From contig CAUYUJ010019931.1 in NCBI GenBank assembly GCA_963575745.1, positions 77,800 to 141,799 of the forward strand: a DNA stretch of 64,000 nt, in the 5' to 3' direction. A program made the position numbers and the translations under genes. Below are positions 58,243-64,000 of the stretch, piece after piece. The stretch comes from Prorocentrum cordatum. Its lineage: Eukaryota; Sar; Dinophyceae; Prorocentrales; Prorocentraceae. The number at the start of each line of letters is the position of its first letter. Position 1 is the first letter of the stretch. The notes beneath the pieces were generated by a model. That model made no database searches. It saw only the letters and a list, made by a program, of their open reading frames with translations, and was not told where the DNA came from.

Positions 58243-58872
58243 CTGGTCCGGATGAGCGGCGTTCCACTGGGCCACCGCACCCTCGGCGCGGACCTTCCCG
58301 ATCGAGACGGGGGTTTGGTCGTCCTCGACGACCAGCTGCCAGCCAAGAACCTTCGCGAGCGGGTCGGAGGACTTGGGCACAACCAGGGGCACGAGGAACT
58401 CGTTCGCTTCCAACTTCCCTGCGATCGAACCGTTGTCTTTCTTCACTGCCGTCTCTACGCTGGAGGCGGAGGTGTCAAGCATGGCGACCTTACGATGGAC
58501 CTTGCCCTGACTGATCCCTGCGCTACGAATGGCAGTGTCGAGCATCGAGACCATCCCCTCGTCGGCGGCAAGCTTGACGGGAGGTGCCGGGGTGCCCTTC
58601 TTCTCTTCGGGAGCGTCCGAGCTCGCGCTGTCCGCCGCTGCCTCGCCCAGCTTCTCTGGAGCGTCCGAGCCGGAGCTGGCCTCGCCGAGCCCCTGGCGGG
58701 CGCCCGCGTCTGCGCGGGCCTCCTCGGCCTCATGCCCGTCGCTGGGAGAGTCCGAGGCCTCCTCGGCGCCCTGCCCCGGCCTCTGCACCCTCACGGACAG
58801 GAGCCTGGACGCGTTCAGGCTCCTCTCGCTCCCGTCCCAGGTGGCCGCAACGTGCTTGGCGATGCCTTTTTT
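58243..58872 (-). CDS. PDZ domain 2 end, linker, domain 3 first half
   Basis: Starts KGIAKHVAATWDGSERSLNA, then SRLLSVRVQRPG (end of domain 2). A ~110-residue acidic/Ala/Ser/Pro linker follows, including VSMLDTAIRSAGISQGKVHR. Then comes NEFLVPLVVPKSSDPLAKVL, GWQLVVEDDQTPVSIGKVRA and EGAVAQWNAAHPDQ. Domain 3 has no intron at the VE-DD position used in domains 2 and 4. The donor would be GC (CAG-GCTTGG). The start near a run of six A is uncertain by a base. Confidence 0.75.
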
Positions 58873-59044
58873 CTCGGGGATGGACAGAAACCCCTTTAGT
58901 AAAAAATGGCTTAGTGAAAACGACCTCGGGCCCGAACCTGGCGGGCGCAAGCATGGAAAACGACGGCCGCGGTGCTCACTCGAGAACCGAGAACGGACAA
59001 TGCACAAATCGACGTGTCGGGGTAGGGGTTCTGTCCGCCCCCGA

Positions 59045-59202
59045 CCTTCCAGGAACGCCCTCGAGTTCTTGCGCCAGGGGACCCCGTTGGCGCTGGTGAT
59101 CCGGTCGCCGGGGCGGATCTCCTGGCTCGGATGGGCTGCGTTCCATCGGGCCACGGAGCCCAAGGGATGGATCGTGCCAATGGTGATGGGGACACTGTCG
59201 TC
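59045..59202 (-). CDS. PDZ domain 2, central exon
   Basis: Reads DDSVPITIGTIHPLGSVARW, NAAHPSQEIRPGDRITSANG, then VPWRKNSRAFLE. It joins VSAE at 59421 through a 218-base intron with a GA donor (GAG-GATCGG) and AG acceptor. A ~172-base intron follows. The exon holds the ligand-binding helix and the GD-I loop typical of PDZ domains. Confidence 0.75.
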
Positions 59203-59420
59203 CTCTCGGGGAGGCGCAAAGTCTCGGATACGGGGGACTCGGGCTGGCCCGACGGGGGCCATCATGAAAACGACGAGACCCAATCCGACATTTGACGCGG
59301 GCTCCCGCTGCAGACATCCCACGAAAACCAGACCGTCCAAATCCAGGACGCGCTCGTCAGAAAACTGCGGCGGAACCCGAGTTCCGGCTTGCTCGAGCCT
59401 TACTGTACGTTGCCCCGATC

Positions 59421-60167
59421 CTCGGCGCTCACCTTCCATCCCAAGAGCTTTGCGCTGCCCACGCCGCTGGAAGCTTCTGGCAGAGCCAGGGCCGACACGG
59501 CGGCCCTCGCGAGGACCAAATCGGCAACGAAGTCGGTCGTCTTCCTGGCCTCCACGGGCGCCTCGGACGCGTTCTCCTCCTGGCCGGTTTCCACCAGGCT
59601 CGCGCGCGGCGCGCCGGCCTCCTGCTCGGGCAGCTGGTCCGACGCGCTCTTCTGGGGAGCGTCCGAGCCCTCGCTGGCCGTCGCCGTCTCGTCCCGCTGC
59701 TCCGGCGGGGCGTCCGAGCTCGGGCTGCCTGGCTCCGTCTCGCTCTGCCGCACCTCTGCGCCCGCGCGGGCCTGCGCGGGCCTCTCCACCTTGACATAGA
59801 GGCGCTTGGGGGCACCAGCGGCGTGGTTCTTGATGGCCGCAAACTGCTTGGCGATGCGGTCCAAGAACACCCTTGAGTTGTTGTGCCAGGGGTGCCCGTT
59901 CACCTTGGTGATCTGGTCGCCAAGACGGATATCCTGGCTTGGATTGGCTGCGTTCCACTGAGCCACAGACCCTTTACTCAGGATCTTGCCGACGGTGACG
60001 GGAACGTTGTCGTCCTCGACGTTCAGCTTCCATCCCAAGACCTTTGCACTGTTCAGGCCCCCTGTTGACTTCGGCAGAGCCAACGCTGCCACGAAGCTGG
60101 GCGTCTTCGTGGTCTCCACCAGTTTCTCGCTCTGCTCTTGACTGGCGGGAGAACTCGAGCGGGTTGC
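59421..60167 (-). CDS. PDZ domain 1, linker, start of domain 2
   Basis: After GCTAAG it reads ATRSSSPASQEQSEKLVETT, then the complete unbroken domain 1: FVAALALPKSTGGLNSAKVL, GWKLNVEDDNVPVTVGKILS, KGSVAQWNAANPSQDIRLGD, QITKVNGHPWHNNSRVFLDR and KRLYVKVERP. A ~95-residue Glu/Ser/Pro linker leads to VGSAKLLGWKVSAE, where domain 2 is cut by an intron. No ATG suits as start, so an upstream exon is likely but was not found. PDZ domains bind C-terminal peptides of partner proteins and act as scaffolds; the partner here is unknown. Confidence 0.8.
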
Positions 60168-60334
60168 CTTAGCATGTACCACACATACAGAAACACATGC
60201 GTCGAACGCAAAGGAAGTGTTGAAACCATGAGTATACGGCCACTCTTCGGGAGATAAGGAAATTGGCGGGGGTGCTACTTGATTTTGAATGGTTTGTTAT
60301 CGCAAAGTCATTCGACAAACATGAGACAACAACG

Positions 60335-60810
60335 GGGTAACCACCGTAACAACTACGGGACAACAATCGGAATAACTATCAAGACAGCAACTGGGACAAC
60401 CACGGGACGACCATCGCAACAACCATCGGGACATCCACGAGACAATCATTTGGACAACCTCCAGGACAACCATCGGGAATTCCACGTGATAACCATTGGG
60501 ACAAACATCGGGGCAACAATCGGGACAACCATCGGGACAACCATCGGGACAACCATCGGGGACCATCGGGACAACCATCGGGACAACCATCGGGGACCAT
60601 TGGGACAACCATCGGGACAACCATCCGGACCCCCATCCGGACAACCATTCGGACAACTATCCGGACAACCATCGGGGCAACCATCGGGACAGCCATCGGG
60701 ACAACGATCGGGACAACCATCGGGACAACTATCAGGACAACAATTGGGACAACCACGGGACGACCATCGCAACAATCATCGGGAATTCCACGGGACAATC
60801 ATCTGGACAA
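60335..60810 (+). repeat. 12-mer CATCGGGACAAC tandem array
   Basis: About 35 units of CATCGGGACAAC with variants. One plus frame translates to GQPS repeats; no start or flanking coding sequence supports a real protein. Confidence 0.95.
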
Positions 60811-60839
60811 CCCGTGCTGGCTGTTTCTGCGGGGAAGGT

Positions 60840-61555
60840 ATGATGGCAGAGCTGGACGGAAGCGAATACAGAGGGCATGACACGAAAACTCGAGCTCTAT
60901 GAGCAGCTGCTCAGGCGGACGAGGCGAAGGGGAATGCCCTCAAGCCAAATACTCCCTACGAAAGCAAGACTTACTCCGACAAGCAAGCGTAAACAAAATC
61001 TCCACAGGATAACAAAACTGGAAGGCCTCTCGGTCGCGTCATGGCCCCGTCGTGGAAGGACTTCTGGTGCAGCGTGAGACAGGGGTCTGAGGCACATTAC
61101 TAAGTACAGTCATCGTGCTGCCATGAAAAACTCTGAATCCCCCGACCCCCGCGTGCTGGGGGTGGCGTGTGAAATGATCCGTTGTCCCCCGCCTTTCCAT
61201 CCGCCACTGCGTTCATGGCAACCTCCACCAGCCTCCCCACGGCCCTGATGCTCGGAGACGCCGCAGCTGCGTTCCGTGCCTTCCCCGCCCCCTCGTCAGG
61301 CCACCGTGCGCACATGCCTGCTCCCCCTCCTTGGGGTATGAACTCCCGTCGGGAGGGGGTGAGCCTGGGGGAGGGGGATGAGGGAAAGGGGCTCGGGGGG
61401 TGGGGGGGACGAGCTCCTCTGCGCACTCCCGGGGCTTCCAGAGCCCCCAAACGTCGCATTGGTGCCCCTTCGATTGCTCGACGAAAAATTATACCCACGG
61501 AGCATCCACAAAAACGGAATCCAGAGGAAATGGGTAGGATCAACGAGACACGAGA
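60840..61555. other. No gene recognised
   Basis: Unique sequence with a G-rich stretch around 61370-61415. No frame with family features. Confidence 0.4.
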
Positions 61556-62180
61556 CTCTTACACACACGCACACACACACATACACACACACACACATTG
61601 GGACCAATGGAATCCATGGCTTTCCATGGAAGAGAACAACAAACGTTCGGCCTGGGGATGAAGGAAACTGCGCCCCTTTTGAGGACTGCAAGGCCGAAGC
61701 AACTCCAGGGCCCCGCTCTTGAATTGCCTCCTTTTCGCGGGTGTGCGCACATGAGACTATGCAGTATTAAGTTTTCCGTTATACCCAGCCGCCTCTGCTC
61801 GCACGCGTCTCCATCGGGTTGAATCAGCAATTTAACGAAAACGCTTCGGTGCGGGGGAAGCGCAGGTCAAAACACCGCAGCCCGCAAGATGTTAATCTTG
61901 GAACCCAGATGACGACGACCGACCGACCGACCGACCGACCGACGACGACGACCGACCGAACGACGCTACGACCAACCGGCCGGCCGGGTGCCCGACCGAC
62001 CGAGGACGACGACGATCGACCGACCATCTGAACGACAGGGAAAGGCCGCCTCCGCATAATCCGAATACTGGTTTGCAGATATGCAGCTGCGTGGAACCCA
62101 TGTCTTGTGTGTCAACGGCGTTAGTGACCATATACAATTAGATGTGTAACTGTATGTATATATATATGCTCAGGTCTACC
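61556..62180. repeat. (CA)n, (CCGA)n and a TATA run
   Basis: CA at 61560-61602, CCGA/CGA tetramers and trimers at 61918-62030, and TATATATATA near 62158-62168. The rest is unique non-coding sequence. Confidence 0.85.
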
Positions 62181-62294
62181 GCTGAGATCTGGAAATATGT
62201 ATGTTATTCAAATGGTGCGAGTGCTAACTCAGAAATGCAGTGCCAGCTCAGCAGCGACACCTAAAAACTCCCCCCTGCATTCAGAAACAAATCG

Positions 62295-63987
62295 TCATCT
62301 TGGTGCCAGTAGGCCCACTGTGCAGCGCGCACGCGCGCATCCATCCTCTTCTAGGATGAGCCTACGGCGGATCGTCGGCCCACAAACTTCCGAATATGCT
62401 GCCAAAAACCGATCGATTATCTGGGCCCCACCTTTCGCGTGCGCGGTGGGCCCGTCCATGTTGCGGGCGAAGAGCTGCACGCATTCGGGGCGCAGGAACA
62501 TTCCGTCTTTTTCCGGCTCGTGGGCGGCGCAATCGTGGATGACGCCGTCCAAGGTGTTCTTTCGGTTCAACCCCAGCTTGCATGAGCGGGCGCCGTCAGC
62601 GTGCAAGAGAATCTTGCGCCACTTGAACCATTTTTTCGCCGTGGGGTACCAATCTGATTTCTCGGCGGGCCCAGGGCCAGGAGCCCTCCTGCTTACGAGT
62701 TTGGGCTTCGTGCGGAAAAGTATCAAGCTGCTTGGTCTGCCCCGCTCGACTATGCCAGCCCACTGGGGCCACCTGAGCTTGTCTTTGGCGTTAACGGTGA
62801 CGAACTCCTTGCCCAAGTCGACCTCGCCCGCCTCGACGTCGCGACACTCCTTCTTGAGAACGTCTCCAAATTGGACCCTATTCTCTCGGGCGACGACGTC
62901 CTTCGCCAGGCATGCGCCGAGTCGCTTTGATATCTCGCTGGCGAACTTGGCGCTGCCCCCCACAGCAGATGATTCTGCGAGCGCGTCAAGCCCACGATGG
63001 GCCCAAATAGGAGCCGCACCTGGCTTCGGAGCGATTTTGAAGCGTTCCCCCAGCCCGTCGTGAAAACGGGGTGCTCGGCATGAAGAAGGATGAATCGTTG
63101 GCACCTGTCCTTCTTGCACCTACGTGCCCAGGCACCGCCGGCGCGCTGCTGACGCGGGCCGACCCGCTCCTCGCCGCAACGCGGACAATGACATTGAGCC
63201 CAAATCTTCAGGAAACCATCCCCGGTGATGCGCGACATCAGGGCCTTCTCACTGGCCGCCACGATATCGGTCACATTCCAAGCCCAGGTGGCCGGATCTC
63301 TGCGAGATCGCGCAGTTATGCCTGGCGAGACTACAAGATAATGCATGCGGGGGAAAAACTGCCAACCCGACCCCTGCTTCCGCCCCCGACCTCTACGTCC
63401 TCGCCAGGCGCTTGAAGGTCTGCAGCCGAGCCGCCGTTCAAAGAAGACGTTTGTTCGTCTGCTTGACTCAACATGAATTGCGCGAACCCGACGGAATCAT
63501 ATCCCCGGTCGCCGAAGAGGCGGCAGGCGCCCGAGTCTGGCGGCGCAGGAGAAGACGAAGACGCCGCAGCGCCTGGCGGCGATGAGCGGAGACATCCCCG
63601 GCAGACACGATGGGGCTCACGTGGGAGCAAGTCTGCGCTCAGACGGCCGCAGACGCCGCAGCTCGAATCGCCGAGAGCGTCGCCCGTCGAGCGGCGGAAC
63701 TCCCGCGTGATCAGAATGCGGAGGTACCAAGCCTCGCCGCCAAAATCTTCCCCCAGGAACTGCCCCATGGAGGCGAGCATGGCGGGCGCGGACCGATCAA
63801 GGCCCATTGCATCACGCAGATTGAAAGCATATGCGAACAATGCCTCCTGCGCATCTAAGAACGACTCCGCGCCGATGCGCCCCGCCGAGTGCTCTGGCCG
63901 CACTGCGATCTGAAACGGTCCAGGAAGGGGTCGCGGATCGCCCCCGCAGTATGCGAAAGAGAATGGCGCGCTGCGCATACTCTCCAT
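62295..63987 (-). CDS. IS1595/ISXO2-like transposase-domain protein, frameshifted
   Basis: From ATG 63985-63987 (MESMRSAPFSFAYCGG) the first ~150 residues include SCGVCGRLSADLLPREPHRV then CRGC, a C-x2-C ... C-x2-C site. At a run of five A (63354-63358) the frame passes to MHYLVVSPGITARSRRDPAT and the zinc ribbon CHCPRCGEERVGPRQQRAGG with CKKDRC. At four A (63063-63066) it passes to the DDE-like core: CRDVEAGEVDLGKEFVTVNA, RWPQWAGIVERGRPSSLILF, RAPGPGP, KILLHADGARSCKLGLN, LDGVIHDCAAHEPEKDG and KGGAQIIDRFL, ending at 62295. The usual first catalytic Asp (VEADE) reads VEAGE, so activity is doubtful. The pattern is known from families of dinoflagellate genes. Confidence 0.75.
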
Positions 63988-64000
63988 GCGGCGTCGCCGA

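Noticed and set aside
60335-60810. A GQPS-repeat protein
   Set aside because: It follows from a 12-mer DNA array that is a multiple of three; there is no flanking coding sequence.

Overview
The window looks like nuclear DNA of a dinoflagellate. This is an inference from several things read together: a GC-rich, gene-poor sequence with very long triplet arrays (CTC/GAG and ATC/GAT), exons whose best-fitting introns start with GA or GC rather than GT, endonuclease/reverse-transcriptase LINEs of protist type, and an IS1595-like DDE transposase of the sort known from dinoflagellate gene sets. No bacterial operon structure, tRNA, rRNA or spliced-leader sequence was recognised.

Layout. 0-13 kb has almost no recognisable protein genes apart from a small cysteine-rich protein on the minus strand at 5.35-5.73 kb with a duplicated tail at 5.2 kb. 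It is a dense nest of fold-back and inverted-repeat elements, several carrying internal arrays of a self-complementary 10-13-base word. 13.2-21.8 kb is bounded by two diverged copies of a ~500-650 bp direct repeat. Between them lie three unidentified minus-strand reading frames (14.4-17.35 kb), broken by frameshifts, then a 77-bp tandem satellite (17.7-18.8 kb) and 2 kb of GAT repeats.

22.4-60.2 kb appears to be one very large minus-strand gene, or a run of closely related ones. It encodes PDZ-like domains joined by acidic Ser/Ala/Glu/Pro linkers. I can place nine exons, covering two complete domains, two domains assembled from widely separated exons, and the start of another. Its introns are kilobases long and filled with CTC/ATC arrays and retroelements: a frameshifted LINE in the sense direction (26.0-32.6 kb), an open LINE in antisense (34.1-39.0 kb) with a second, gag-like frame downstream of its polymerase, and a decayed third LINE (50.1-51.8 kb).

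60.3-62.3 kb holds a 12-mer tandem array and other simple repeats. 62.3-64.0 kb holds a minus-strand IS1595-type transposase-like gene broken at two A-runs. Many breaks in otherwise well-kept coding sequence fall in homopolymers, so uncorrected assembly indels compete with true decay as the explanation.
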